Assembly (NCBI GenBank): GCA_943737045.1 | Contig: CALSFV010000236.1 | Coordinates: 536,001 to 600,000 of the forward strand | Direction: 5' to 3' | Length of the DNA stretch: 64,000 nucleotides | From: Parapristionchus giblindavisi | Taxonomy: Eukaryota > Nematoda > Chromadorea > Rhabditida > Diplogasteridae | Shown here: positions 45,416-57,176 of the stretch, one piece after another | How the letters are laid out: every line of letters begins with the position of its first letter | Numbering within the stretch: position 1 is the stretch's first letter | Notes under the pieces: model-generated | What the model saw: the letters and a program-made list of their open reading frames with translations, nothing else | What the model was told of the DNA's origin: nothing | The model's database searches: none | Program-made: the position numbers and the translations under genes

Positions 45416-48400
45416 GCTCTGACATCCTTATTTTATATGTTGCTTCGATCCACCAAAGTACAATACGATTGCACCATGCACCATAACCTGACTCCGCCCC
45501 CTTTATTCAAGCACAAACTAAGCCCACGCTGTAATTGCTTGATGATATGGTAGATGTGTGATCATTAGTAGACGGGAACATTGTGGCCCCAAGCTATACA
45601 CGTGATTCAGGGGCATGATTAAAAGCCACATCCCAAGCTAATTTTACTATCAGCATTGACAATACTTTTTCATAGACACATAAATCGAGAGAGTACTGCC
45701 AGTGCTGATAGTTTAAAATTAAATTGGGTTTGAGTCTGAATAAAGATTTCCCGGAATCATAAGGAAATATGCTTATTATTGCAAACTGCAGTCAATAAAT
45801 ATTTAAATGTTTCATTTAGAGACATCGAACATCGATTTAGTGAAAAATATGTAATGTCCTTGTATGACACTCAAGTTCCAAGGGAATACTGCTTCGCTAA
45901 TCATGATAGTGTTATAATAAAAATAATTTTCAAAATATGCCATGCACGAAAATAAAAAAAGCTTACAATTAGCTCGTGCAATACAGCTACAAGAAGCAAT
46001 ACTTTAAGGCTTATGCAGTTTTTAACATTTAAAAAACCAATGCAGTGATTGGAAGTCGAGTATATGAGAGTTATGCTTTTTCTCTCATCTTTCTTTGAAA
46101 TATCAATACGCTAACCCGCCTTTATTGTGTTACTAATCCGTGCACATGAAAATCGACTATTACAACAATGAATATCATAGCATTTATCTTATTAATATAT
46201 TATTTAATAAATTTCGCAATTGCATATTATCTTTGATTAATATTTAGCTTACACATTATTTAAAAATCATATAATCTTATATTGAATTGTGATTCACTGT
46301 TTATTGACGTATGCGCAATTTCTTTCGTACTTTGACTTCTAGAACAACAAAAGAATTTCATATGGTATGATTCAAAGTGTATCACCCTATGTTTGTACGA
46401 ATAGGTTAGAGTTGGTGAGAGACTGCGAGAGAGCGAGAGTCCGAGACAGCGAGAGCGACGAGAGAGCGCTGTAAAGTGAGAGAGCGCAAGGCGGTTAGAG
46501 AATGCGAAATGGCGAGGATAGTGGAAGAGAAAGAAAGACATAATGATACACCATAAAGGGCCCCTTACCATGCTTGATATCTCAGTCTAACCACTCGTTT
46601 TATCACAAAGAATAAGGCCAATATAGTCAACTCTGTAATTCCGTCGCTTGATTTTTGAACATTGAAATTTAGGCCAGGAAAGTTGATCTTTGATCTTTTC
46701 AGGGAGAACATGCCACCTCATCAAGAGAATGCTGACCTGCTACTCAAATACGACCCCCTGTCGGATATCGAATGCTCATCCAGAAAGGTGAGCATTTTAG
46801 CGTATTTCACGCAATATTTTTACTTAAAAAAAATTGTTGCGTTCGCATTTTCCTTGATATTTGCACTTTTTGTAGTCATTGTATGTAGTGAAAAGGTGAG
46901 TCACTCAAACGTTTCGAAAGCCTGTAGTGTTTCATGATGTGAAATCAGTTCTGGCATCTGTTCAAACGAATAAGTAGAACGAAAGAGCAATTGGTAATTG
47001 ATTTTGCTCTCTGCTAAGGTAACACTCTCTCGTAGATAAATAAAGTGAGAGAGCATTGCCAGTGCGGAGAGTTTCAATTTAGCTTACAATTAACCTACTG
47101 ATGCAAGTAGGTTGCACTTCCAATCTTGTTTCGTGCTTGATTCATTTTCATTCGGTTTCACATAGAAAGTCAATTGAACGATCAGTGAAACAATTCTGTG
47201 AGGAAACTCCATTTTCCTGATAGAAAGAACGCACAAGAGAACAAAGAAACACGGATTATGCCTAATTTGCATCTGTGTCATAAGTTCAAACATAAAGGGA
47301 CATTCTGTTGCTAAACAATTCTTTTAACATACATCGAGCTAATTTGAAAATCTCTCGGCATTATTCTCTCGCTTTATTTATCTGCAAGAGCACGTGGCCA
47401 GAGTGGAGAGTCAGAGTAGCTCGAGGTTCCCCCAATTAAACAAAGAAAACAAGCATGAAATTGCAGGATTCTGGCTCGGGTGGATCGGCGGACTTTAACG
47501 CCGAGAGAAAACGATCACCAAATGAATTTGAGCCGGTGAGAATTTGCAAAATAACTTTTAAATTAATTGCATACGTTGAGATCTACAAACTGTAAATGGT
47601 TCTGGTTCATGTAGTTCGAGAGTGTTTGAAACCTTAAACTGCTAGGACGTGTTACTTCTCACAAATCTCCCAAATTTTCAGGCAAGCTGGATCCTCAAAA
47701 AATCGGTCTACATCACATGGCTGATTCTGCTTCTTTTCGCACACATTCGGTCAGTGTTGTTATAATTTAAATAATTAATAATGTAATTAATTTCAGTGAA
47801 TTTATGCGTCGGATCGGACTTGAGTCAAACAAAAAAGTGCCTTTGGAGTTGCCGAGTCAACGGGTGAGTGATATCACGATAAGAATTGTTATCAATTGGA
47901 AAGATAAGGATTGTTACGAATGTAAAACTCTTTCATAATTGTATGAATCTGTAGTGTGAGTCAGTAGATATTGAGAGGAAATACAATTTGCAATTGCGAG
48001 GACAAACTTATTTCTCCGTTGTTAGTCATTGTAATAAGGAATAGCTGTGGACGTTTTGTTATGTGAAGTTTAGGTTAACAATCAACAGTTAAAAGTTAGA
48101 CACTCTTTTTCCAATGACAGTATCCATGAACAACGGAAATCCGTTTTCCTCCGCCTACGCTAATGACGTCACATTTTCCCGGAATACGGTTTTCCGTTGT
48201 TCATGCATACGGCCACAGATTAACAACGGAAGTTTCCACTGTATTTGGGTGCTATCCAAAATTAGGGAAACTATGGACATTTACAAATGAGAATGAATGA
48301 TGATGATGATATTTAATCTTCGATCATCCTCGTCATTCAACTTTTCTATGATTACACAGAACACCAATGCGGTCAACAATTTCGTTATCATAGACGATCT

Positions 48401-51400
48401 TTAGGCGATCAGATCAAACAAGCATTTTAGCAAATTAATTGCTGATAACGGCCAGCTTCCCTTTACTGAAACCACTTAATTACGGTCAATAAAACTATAG
48501 TCCATTGTTTCGATTTCACGTGTTAAGATATTCAGGGAAAAGGGGTAAATAAAATAAAATGGAAAGAGAGAAAAAAAGAGTGAGATTAAAAGAATTTTAA
48601 AAATAAAATCATAAATAGCAATTTAAACGTGTTTCGGTCCAGGCCCTGGAGATAAATAAATAAAGTAATATTATTTAATTGCAGCACTTCCCTCATCTCT
48701 ACAATGACTTCGAATCAACGTACACTCGTAACTGTTATATGAGAGTAAAGGATGTGTTCGAGAGACCTATCGGATCATGTCCTGGAGCTAAAGTTTGATT
48801 TTATTCTAAATTTTTAATTTTTGTTCAGTTTAGAAAAACTTATTGATTTAACTAGGCTGTTTCAAGTTTCAACGATATATTTTTGGAATATTAATCATTA
48901 CTAATTAATGCCAAATATCAGAAAAATAATTCAGGTCAATCTCGTCGATCGATACTCTGAGGACTACAACTGGACATTCCAGTGAGTTGCACTTTTTTGA
49001 TTAAAAAGTAAACTATAATTTATAATATTGAACTTTGACTAGTTTGCATGGAAACTCTCTCAAAGAAATGCACTTTCGCTTTTTTTGGCTTTCAAAGAGA
49101 TATGACTTAAAGGTGAAGCCCCTAGAACATTCCCTCGCTGTCTTATCTACTTATCTTTATCTACGAGAGAGTTTTGCCAGAGTTTCAAATTAGCTCGGGT
49201 ATGATTTTGACCAATAAGACTACATATGAGGAATAGCACATGCAGTGCGATAGATCAGTGTACAGCATTGAGTCATTAGTCATCCCATATCAAGTCGTTT
49301 CTTAATGTTTAGAACATTCATTATTATCACTCATCAATTGTACCCTCGGGGCCTTTGTAGCTTAGTCCCAGTCTTTATCCTTGTAGTCTTATCATTGTAG
49401 TCTGGATGATTCATGTCTCTATTTGACTGACTCTCTCATTCCTCACACTCTCTCTCTCTCTCTTCCCTCTTTCTCTAACTATGTAACTCTTTCGGGTACT
49501 TTTACTCATAGAAAAATAAGTGTTATCCACGGAGCATAAGACCTGAGAAAAGTGTTAAATATAACACTTCTCAGGACTTATGCTCCGTGGATAACACTTT
49601 TTTCTCTGTGAGTCTTCATGACAATCTCTAGAACTTTATTGTTATTTTGGACGTTTGATCGGCGACCACAAATGACATTCACATGAGTTTGCGCTTATCG
49701 TCTTTGTATAGTTAAGACAGCTTTGACAGTGCCTTATCAGGCCCATTTGGAGGCTTTTATCAGTGTATTCTATGATCGACTCTACTATCAGCAATGACGC
49801 AGCGCACAAACAAATCACACTCGAATTGGAATATTCGGGAAACGACAAAGAGCGGAAACATTTCTACTCATTTTTTGGGACAAGACAAGGATAGATTTCA
49901 CACTGTATATTAAAAAAAACCACAGAAATCAAGAGTGAAAACGTGCAAATGATTTTGGCTGTTTCAGATATCCCGGAACCCAGACGGAGGTAATCAACAC
50001 GGGATCGTACAACTATCTTGGATTCGCCCAGACATCTGGTAATTTACATATACTGATTAAGTATTTATTATATCAAATACGGATTTAACCGATATGAATT
50101 TCAGTCTGAATTTTAGCAGGTATAAAGAAACTTTTTTTAAATCTCAGATAAGTTTCACAATTGCTTCATAGTGACTAACGCGAATTCGATTGTGGTTCTG
50201 TAGACTTCATCATTACAATTTAAAACCTACATCAGGTCCTTGTGCCGAAGCGGCCGTTGCATCAATCGATCGTGAGGGTCTCGCGTCGTGTGCTACAGTA
50301 TCCCAGGGTGGTGAGTATTACTAATCACTTGGGAGCAATAGAGAAAACGCAAAAAATAGCTTAACGTCTTCTTTTGAAGAGTCGTATGGATTGATGATAC
50401 CAGGAAAAATAACGTATATTTCAACTTATGTAAAATTTATTCTAAGGAAGTATGTATTATTTTCAAATTATTCACAAAGAATTACCGTATTTTTCGAACA
50501 GACACTGTATATGAAAGTTTCTCAATCAATCAATAAATATTTTCTACCCAGGTATGCCCTCCGTTCAGCAGCGTCTTGAGAGTTTGGTCGCTGATTTCCT
50601 TGGAACCGAAGATGCGATCTGCTTCCCGATGGGTTTCGCCACGAATTCCCTCCACTGTCCCGCCTTCGCGGACAAGGTATACTGTAGTTAGCATTGATTA
50701 TATCTGGAAAAATATTAAAGTGTCAAGGATATTTAGCGTATAAAAAAATTGTATAAGTGCACTTTATTAGATATTGATTGATTTTCAGACAAAGTATACG
50801 GTATTCTTGATAACCATCATTACAGAACACTTTGATCATCTCCGACTCTCACAATCACGCCTCTCTCCGACTCGGAGTCTACCTATCTGGTGCCACCATC
50901 AAGCCATTCAAGCACAATGGTAAGCCCATCGATCGATATTCAAATATCTACCGTAATCCTTTTAGACGTCAAGGATCTCGAGCGGATTCTCCGCGACGCC
51001 GTTGTGTACGGTAACAGGAAGCGTTGCAGACCCTACAGTAAGGTGTGTACAAGGAAAATTGTAGATAAAATTGACAAAACAATGAATATTTCGAAGTTCA
51101 ATCAATATTTCGAAATCCATCGATATTCAGATTATCATCATCGTCGAGGGAATCTATTCTATGGAGGGATCAATCTGTGATCTACCATCGATCATCGCTC
51201 TGAAGAAGAAATACAAGGCTTACTTGTATCTTGATGAGGCACATTCCATTGGTAAGGCTCTGTTCAAAAGTCACGAAAAGAAAAGAAAATGAAACAAAAC
51301 TCTCCTCGTTCCACACACTCTCTCTCCTATTTCTCTTTTCTTTTCGTGACTTTTTAACACTACATAAGATAAGAGCAGCGTAATATAATATTCAGTCCAT

Positions 51401-52952
51401 CATCCCATCAGATTACATGGTGACCCAGAGTGAATTGTGAAGTTGATTGGTTTGATATATGAGATGTCATTCCATTTCTCACGAATAAATCTGGGTCATA
51501 CTGTAGGAATATTTCTTTGACCACGCACTCTAACAAAATAAAAGATGCGATATATAAAGTGTGCTACCTCGTGGCAGAACGAACGCTTTATTCTGGATCC
51601 GCTCCCCTGGTACCCTATTCAGAAGTAGTGCCAATATATTTATTGTAGGCGCGATGGGTCGATCAGGCAAGGGTATCGTCGAGTATTGGGATGCGGATGT
51701 CAATGATGTAGATGTCATGATGGGAACATTCACAAAGAGCTTCGGATCGGCTGGTGGATACATCGCAGGAACAAAGGTAGGCAGGGTTACGGTAGATGAG
51801 GGCATGGTAGATCTGTAATAGTTACCGTAGATATGATACGGCCACTATGGAAAGATTGCGTCCGCGCAATGAGTTTCTTTACACTACACTATTCATTGTG
51901 TCACATAAACGTATAGATATTCTAAATATGGATCGATATTTATTGATTTTGCAGCGAATAATCAATCATCTCCGTCACTCTTCTCCTACTGCCTATTACG
52001 GAAGTCCAATGTCAGCTCCGGTCGCAGAACAAATCATTGGCAGTATGAGGATCATCATGGGAGTCGATGGAACCAATGATGGTCAGAGATATTCATTTTT
52101 CATTTCATCATAGAAAATAATGTTGTTTCAAGGGACGTAAATATAATAGAAGTTTAATCTGGAAAAAAAACTAGATAATCTGAGTCAAGTTCGTGTTTTT
52201 ATGTTTCACCAGTCCGTTAATTCTTAAAAATTACTGAACGACCCAATGTACATATAGAATTGAAATGCATCTTATCACAAAACAAAATATTATAAAAATT
52301 TCAATAGCGTTGAATATTCCTGATGTAATTGCGAAAAGAACTATTCCGCAACTACCATATCCCTACAGTATCCCTATGGTTACAGTATCTATCAACTCTA
52401 CCGCATCTATCCATACCTACCGTAACTAATTCTCTACAGGAACCAATCGTATCGAACGTCTAGCCCGTAACGCCCGTTACTTCCGTCTCAGACTGAAACA
52501 GATGGGTTTCATCGTCTATGGTAGTGATGACTCACCCGTCGTGCCCCTTCTCATCTACTATCCCACCCATTGCGGGTAAGTCTGACCTTAAGTGACCCTA
52601 AGACCTTAATGCCTTAGCACATCATGACCTTAACTGACCCTAACTCCTCTTCAGCGAATACGGTAGGCAGATGCTTGAGCGGAAGATCGCCGTGGTTGTA
52701 GTCTCTTTCCCGGCTACGGATATGACCGAGAGCCGAGTCCGCTTCTGTCTGTCCGCTGCCCACACGAAGGAAATGCTGGATGAGGTGAGGGTGATCTTTG
52801 ATCTTTGTAGTTTCATCACTGATATTTTATGGTTGTAGTTTGATCTTTGATCTTTTCAGGTCCTCGATGCCGTCAACGTCGTAGGTGATCATGCCTTTTC
52901 CAAACACTCCAAGCGCACTCATCTATACAAAGATCAAGTTATCGAGTGGTAG
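45107..52952 (+). CDS. sptl-2: Serine palmitoyltransferase, large (SPTLC2-type) subunit
   Basis: Pyridoxal-phosphate enzyme of the endoplasmic reticulum membrane that condenses L-serine with palmitoyl-CoA, the first step of sphingolipid synthesis, as a partner of an SPTLC1-type subunit. Exons: 45107-45246, 46703-46787, 47467-47535, 47682-47749, 47797-47863, 48685-48792, 48935-48981, 49968-50038, 50236-50310, 50552-50676, 50826-50919, 50966-51042, 51131-51251, 51649-51776, 51955-52081, 52440-52575, 52655-52784, 52860-52952. All are in phase; 586 codons. One membrane segment at about 105-119; glycine loop [17 protein letters not shown] at 377-383 (Asp377 and His380 contact the cofactor); GTFTKSFG with Lys412 as Schiff-base lysine; C-terminal [12 protein letters not shown] and VVVVSFPAT. 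The length fits the family (about 560). AATAAA at 53040. The symbol is by family; an sptl-3 assignment is possible. Confidence 0.95.
45621..45735. mobile_element. Hairpin MITE, family H
   Basis: AGCCACATCCCAAGCTAATT on the left; TAAATTGGGTTTGAG on the right. Compensated changes are visible in the stem (ACTATCAGCATTGACAATAC opposite GTACTGCCAGTGCTGATAGT). In SPT intron 1. Confidence 0.8.
45740..46702. other. SPT intron 1 remainder
   Basis: AT-rich. CGAGAGAGCGAGAGTCCGAG-type GA words at 46425-46500. Ends in TTGATCTTTGATCTTTTCAG, where a TTTGATC repeat forms the polypyrimidine tract. No exon inside. Confidence 0.6.
47008..47090. mobile_element. Hairpin MITE, family H
   Basis: TTTTGCTCTCTGCTAAGGTA opposite TGCCAGTGCGGAGAGTTTCA. 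Close to the left breakpoint of the tandem duplication. Confidence 0.7.
47330..47435. mobile_element. Hairpin MITE, family H, present only in SPT copy 1
   Basis: CATCGAGCTAATTTGAAAAT opposite GAGTAGCTCGAGGTTCCCC. The matching intron of the second copy (about 54900) lacks it. Confidence 0.7.
48110..48225. mobile_element. Hairpin MITE, family C, copy 2
   Basis: Left TATCCATGAACAACGGAAAT, right CCGTTGTTCATGCATACGGC. Both include an AAACCGTATTCC-like inner stem. In SPT intron 5. Confidence 0.8.
49108..49210. mobile_element. Degenerate family H MITE shared by both SPT copies
   Basis: GTCTTATCTACTTATCTTTA and GAGTTTCAAATTAGCTCGGG remain. The equivalent intron of copy 2 keeps AGTTTCAAATTAGCTCGGGG at 57147. 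Confidence 0.7.
49504..49614. mobile_element. Palindromic MITE, family D, copy 2
   Basis: ATAGAAAAATAAGTGTTATC pairs with GATAACACTTTTTTCTCTGT; inner CATAAGACCTGAGAA and TTCTCAGGACTTATG. Same family as 40189-40322. In SPT intron 7. Confidence 0.85.
51266..51355. mobile_element. Hairpin element, family E, copy 1
   Basis: AAAAGTCACGAAAAGAAAAG pairs with CTTTTCTTTTCGTGACTTTT. Middle GTTCCACACACTCTCTCTCC. Present in the intron after the DEAH exon of SPT copy 1 and absent from copy 2, which shows the empty site. Confidence 0.85.
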
Positions 52953-53309
52953 ATTTCATACCGTATTCTACAGTAACCTACCGTAAACACACACTATGTA
53001 ACTACTGTAACCAGAGTAGACATTGCCTACAGTAATATGAATAAAGTGCCGTAATTGATTACAGTAATCCTTTTAGCATCTCTAGTTCAAATCTAGTCTT
53101 ATAGCCATATTCCCACCGTACTCCTACAGTACATCTTTAGCAGAATTGTTTTTGAATGACTACGGGTAGCCTTCGACAAGAAGAAAAAAACAATAAACCC
53201 TTGATTATATCTCCACTCTTTCTCTCTATGTCAAAATGTCCATCTTTGCCTTCCACTTGAATCATCATTCTCATTCCCAATATGCATTGTACACTTATCC
53301 TCTGTTCCA

Positions 53310-53395
53310 AATCTGCGAAAAGAAAAGAAATCAAAGAAATACTCTCCACTTTTCACACACTCTCTCGCCTTTTTCGTTTCTTTTCGCTAACACCA
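53310..53395. mobile_element. Hairpin element, family E, copy 2
   Basis: CGAAAAGAAAAGAAATCAAA pairs with TTTTTCGTTTCTTTTCG. Middle TTTTCACACACTCTCTCGCC. Just downstream of SPT copy 1. Confidence 0.8.
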
Positions 53396-53399
53396 ATTA

Positions 53400-54361
53400 A
53401 TGCTCGCCTGGACAGAATTTTGTGATTTCCTTTCACCTATTAATATATCGCACCAATTCCTTCGAATCGTCATGTCAGCCCATCTTACTATTGTGATTTT
53501 ATATGTATATTATTATTGATAGATGTACACTTCGGATATAATTTGATATATGTTTTATGTTACAGTAAGATTGGTCATTCAAAGCACCAGACAAACTGCA
53601 ACTCGATAGCAAGAACACTGTACAAGACCACATGGAGTGAATTAATAGTTTTTGATTTGCATATAACAACGGAAACGTACGAGAAGCCACAATTCATTGC
53701 GACCAATTTATATTTCTAATCCAAGTTTTTGTAAAATATATATTTTAATAAAGGGACTGACCCAATAAGCGGCCGCGGCTACAAATCGATTAATGATGTA
53801 CTCTTGATTACTTAACACATGAACCAAGAATTTCTTAGACTAGGTGCTTTTTATCATTTCGTCTGAAGTCGTCGCTATCTGAGCGGTCGTCACATTTTCG
53901 TAAGTCCTCCTCGGGCAGTTTTGTGTTGTGTTGAGTGAAGATAAAAGTTAAGGTTAATCTTAAGTAACTGTACTTAACAACAAGTCAAAAGAACCTAGTT
54001 ATTGTATTTCATTCATACATGGGCGCCGACATGGGGGTGCCCCCTGTAAAATTATTGCTTTTCGAAAATTTGTGGAATGCCCCCGTAGGGTCTTGTTGTG
54101 GCCTTTGAATCGGCAAGGTGTGGTGGAGATTTGGGATTGTGGGGATCTGAGGTGTGGAAATCTTGAAGAGTTCATTTGATGATACGTAGTGAGTGATCTT
54201 AAAGATCTGGAGGAAGTCTTGGGGGTTCGGAGACGCTGAGGTTTTGCGACTTGTCCTACTAAGGCGTTGAGTATTTAAGGGATTAAAGTACTAGTGTGAT
54301 TAATTGAGTGAATTGTCGATAGAGTGATTGATCGAGCGATTGTTTATTATCTTGTTGTGAT
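53400..54361. other. Spacer between SPT copies, possible LTR-like leader
   Basis: TGGGCGCCGACATGGGGGTG at 54021 has the style of a retroelement primer-binding site, just after an LTR-like ...CATACA end. A candidate start (TGTAAAATATATATTTTAAT with AATAAA at about 53750) lies about 290 bp upstream. There is no second LTR and no polymerase, so this is weak inference. No other gene recognised. Confidence 0.25.
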
Positions 54362-54436
54362 ATGGATTCATTTAAGGAATCGATAGTTGCAGAGATGGCT
54401 GATGCTCTTAAGGAAACCTCGTCAAGTGTGAGTAAG
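54362..54436 (+). CDS. Candidate replacement first exon for SPT copy 2
   Basis: ATG and 25 codons (MDSFKESIVAEMADALKETS SSVSK, broken here for length) ending at an AAG/GTACGT donor in phase 0, which is the phase required by copy 2's first retained exon at 55004. It has no likeness to either 5' exon of copy 1. It could be a captured exon, or the start of a retroelement gag-like frame that happens to have a donor. Confidence 0.3.
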
Positions 54437-55180
54437 GTACGTAGTAGCACTGAGGTTTTGAAATATATAACAGAAATAGAGAGACAATGTACGTGGTAAA
54501 TGGAAGAATTTGGTCAGTGGGAACAATGAGTCTATTATTCAAAGTATGAGGGAGATGTAGAGGATATGTAGGTACGATCTTCGCAGGATAGCGATCCTCC
54601 TGATACCTTTTCGCACCCCCACCTTTTTGTATTCTTTTAGAATTAATTTTTGGCGATTTCACTTTGAGTGTAATTGCCTTAATATTTCATTACATGGTTG
54701 TACTTATAATCTCGTTTCTTCCTTGATTCATTTCCTTTCGGTTCCACACAGAAAGTTAATTGCAAGATCAGCGAAGTCATTATGCGAGGAAAAATCCATT
54801 TTTCTGATAGAAAAAAGCACAAGAGAACAAAGAAACAGTATGGATTAGGCCTATCTTGCATTTGTGCAGCAAAAAAGTGCAAAGAACATTCTGTCGCTGA
54901 AAGAAATTAAAACAGAGAAAATAAATGGTCATAAGTAACTTCATGATTGAGATATTCAGTGTTTCCTTTGTTTATTTTATTGCGAATACGCATGAAATTG
55001 CAGGATTCTGGCTCGGGTGGATCGGTACCCTTCAATGCCGAGAGAAAACGATCACCAAATGAATTTGAGCCGGTGAAAATTTACAATCGGCTTTAATCTT
55101 TGTTCAAATTGATATCCAAAAACCATTAAACTGTAGTCTCAGGCAATTCGAGTTGAATGTAATTAGAAACTTCGAATCTA

Positions 55181-55868
55181 CAGGTTGTCCATAAAGTACT
55201 GTTACTCGATTAAATCCATGTATTTTTCTCAAAAACAGACCATTATAATAATAATTTATCTACGAATGACAGCAGTTGAAATGACAGTGACATTTTGACA
55301 GTGATGTGGGTAATGATTCTCCAGGGGTTAGTGTTGAAATGGTTGAGAGAGGTCAACGATAATAGGGTGGCTTTCTAATTGGCGGTTTCAAACTGGGAAG
55401 GACTTCTCGATATTCAACAGCCAGATCACGAAGATCTCCTCAGCAAGCGGATACCAGAGGGGGCCATCTCTCGCATTGTTCATACCCAATCAGAGATTGC
55501 AGCGGCACCCATGTGTCAGGCTTCATCGCGACTCTATTATGGCCCTACAACTCCCCCGACCTGAACCCCTGGACTTCACCGTCTATGCAGTATTGAAGAC
55601 AGATATGACTCCTGCTCTACAAATCATAAGAAGCGCAAGTCCCTCAAGATCGCTTTAGAAAAATCATGATACATAGAAAATCGACACCTGCGGCCCTTCA
55701 TCGACTTTGTCCCTCATCGTCTCAAAGGCGTCATAGCGGCCAATGGAGGCCAGATCGAGTGATCATTCATTGTTATGTTGCTATGGTCAGGGATAAATAT
55801 GGCCAGTTTGAAGGATGGCTTTTGAGGAAGATACATGGAATTTGTAAAAGTACTTTTTGGACATTCTG
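55181..55868 (+). mobile_element. Decayed mariner/Tc1-type transposon, TA target duplication
   Basis: Terminal inverted repeats CAGGTTGTCCATAAAGTACT and its degenerate complement (AGTACTTTTTGGACATTCTG), flanked by TA on both sides (55179 and 55869). Internal frames, with shifts, give YNSPDLNPLDF (the catalytic SPDLNPxD motif) and a C-terminal segment ending in KGVIAANGGQIE-like residues. At 688 bp it is internally deleted. It sits in the first intron of SPT copy 2 and is absent from the same intron of copy 1. Confidence 0.85.
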
Positions 55869-57131
55869 TAATTAGAAGATATTCTATTTAATTAGAAACT
55901 ACGAATCAAATTAGGAGTTTTTTTTAGTTTAATTGGGAGCTTTTGAATCTAATTATCTAATTTTTAATCTAATTAGCTGTTTTTCGAATCTAATTCGGTC
56001 ACGTCAGGCTAGAATTATTTCTTATCACGCTTTTTTTAAATTTAATTTTTTTTAAAACGAGATGCCTAAGGTTATTGTTGTGTGTTTGAAACTTGCATAG
56101 ACTTATTTCCATCTACATATTTTTACTGATTCCACATATTTTCAGGCTAACTGGATTCTCAAACAATCGGTCTACATCACCTGTCTGATAATGCTTATTT
56201 TCGCACACATTCGGTCAGTGTTGTTGTAAATTAAATAATTAAATAAGTAATTAATTTCAGTGAATTTATGCGTCGGATCGGGCTTGAGACGAACAGAAAA
56301 GTGCCTGTTGAGTTGCCGAGTCAGCGGGTGCGTGATATCATGATAATAATTGTAATCAACTGGGTAGATAAGGATTGATACGAATGAAGTACTCTTTCAT
56401 AATTGTATGAATATGTAGTGTGAATTATATTTTGAAGAAGTACAATTTGTCATTGCGGGGGTGTCAAAGATCGACAACTTTCATGTTCGATCAACATGCA
56501 TTTTGAACTAACGTGCATCCCATTACTGAAACCAATTAATTTCGGTCAATAAAATTAAGAGTTCATTAATGTGTTTAGAAATTAGGGGAAAGGGAAAATT
56601 TTGAACAGAATTTTATTTAAAAAATATGAATTGCAGCACTTTCCTCATCTATACAATGACTTCGAATCAGCTTACATTCGTAACATTTATATGAGTGAGA
56701 GGGATGTATGCGAGAGACCTATTGGATCATGTCCTGGAGCTAAAGTTTGATTTTTTTTTAATTAAGAAATATAATTTAGAAGACAAAACTTATTGGTTTG
56801 CTAGGCCTCATTAAGAGCCAACGATTAATTTTGACGGGATAGTATTTGAATATTTTAATAAAATTTCCGCTTGAAAAAATATTCAGGTAAATCTTGTCGA
56901 TCGATACTCTGAGGACTACAACTGGACTTACAAGTGAGTTGCACTTTTTGATTAAAAAAATTATTATTTATAATGTTACAATGTTACATGTACAGTAAAT
57001 GAATCATGGTGCTCGAAAAGTCGTAATACTGCTGCATTTTTCCTTCGAAATGATTATTTTCGAAATAATTCAAAAAAATCGAGAAGCATTGAAAAATCGG
57101 AACAACTCTGGGTACACTCCCTAGTTTTCTT

Positions 57132-57176
57132 TTCATAGAGAGAAAGTTTCAAATTAGCTCGGGGATGCCTTTAACT
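57132..57176. mobile_element. Remnant family H MITE
   Basis: TTTCATAGAGAGAAAGTTTC and AAATTAGCTCGGGGATGCC. Orthologous to the copy at 49108-49210. Confidence 0.6.

Noticed and set aside
46260..46571. 103-codon - strand ORF inside SPT intron 1
   Set aside because: Crosses GA-rich simple words; no domain or splice logic.
53732..54620. Complete LTR retrotransposon
   Set aside because: Only a possible LTR end, primer-site-like sequence and short frame; no second LTR, protease or polymerase.
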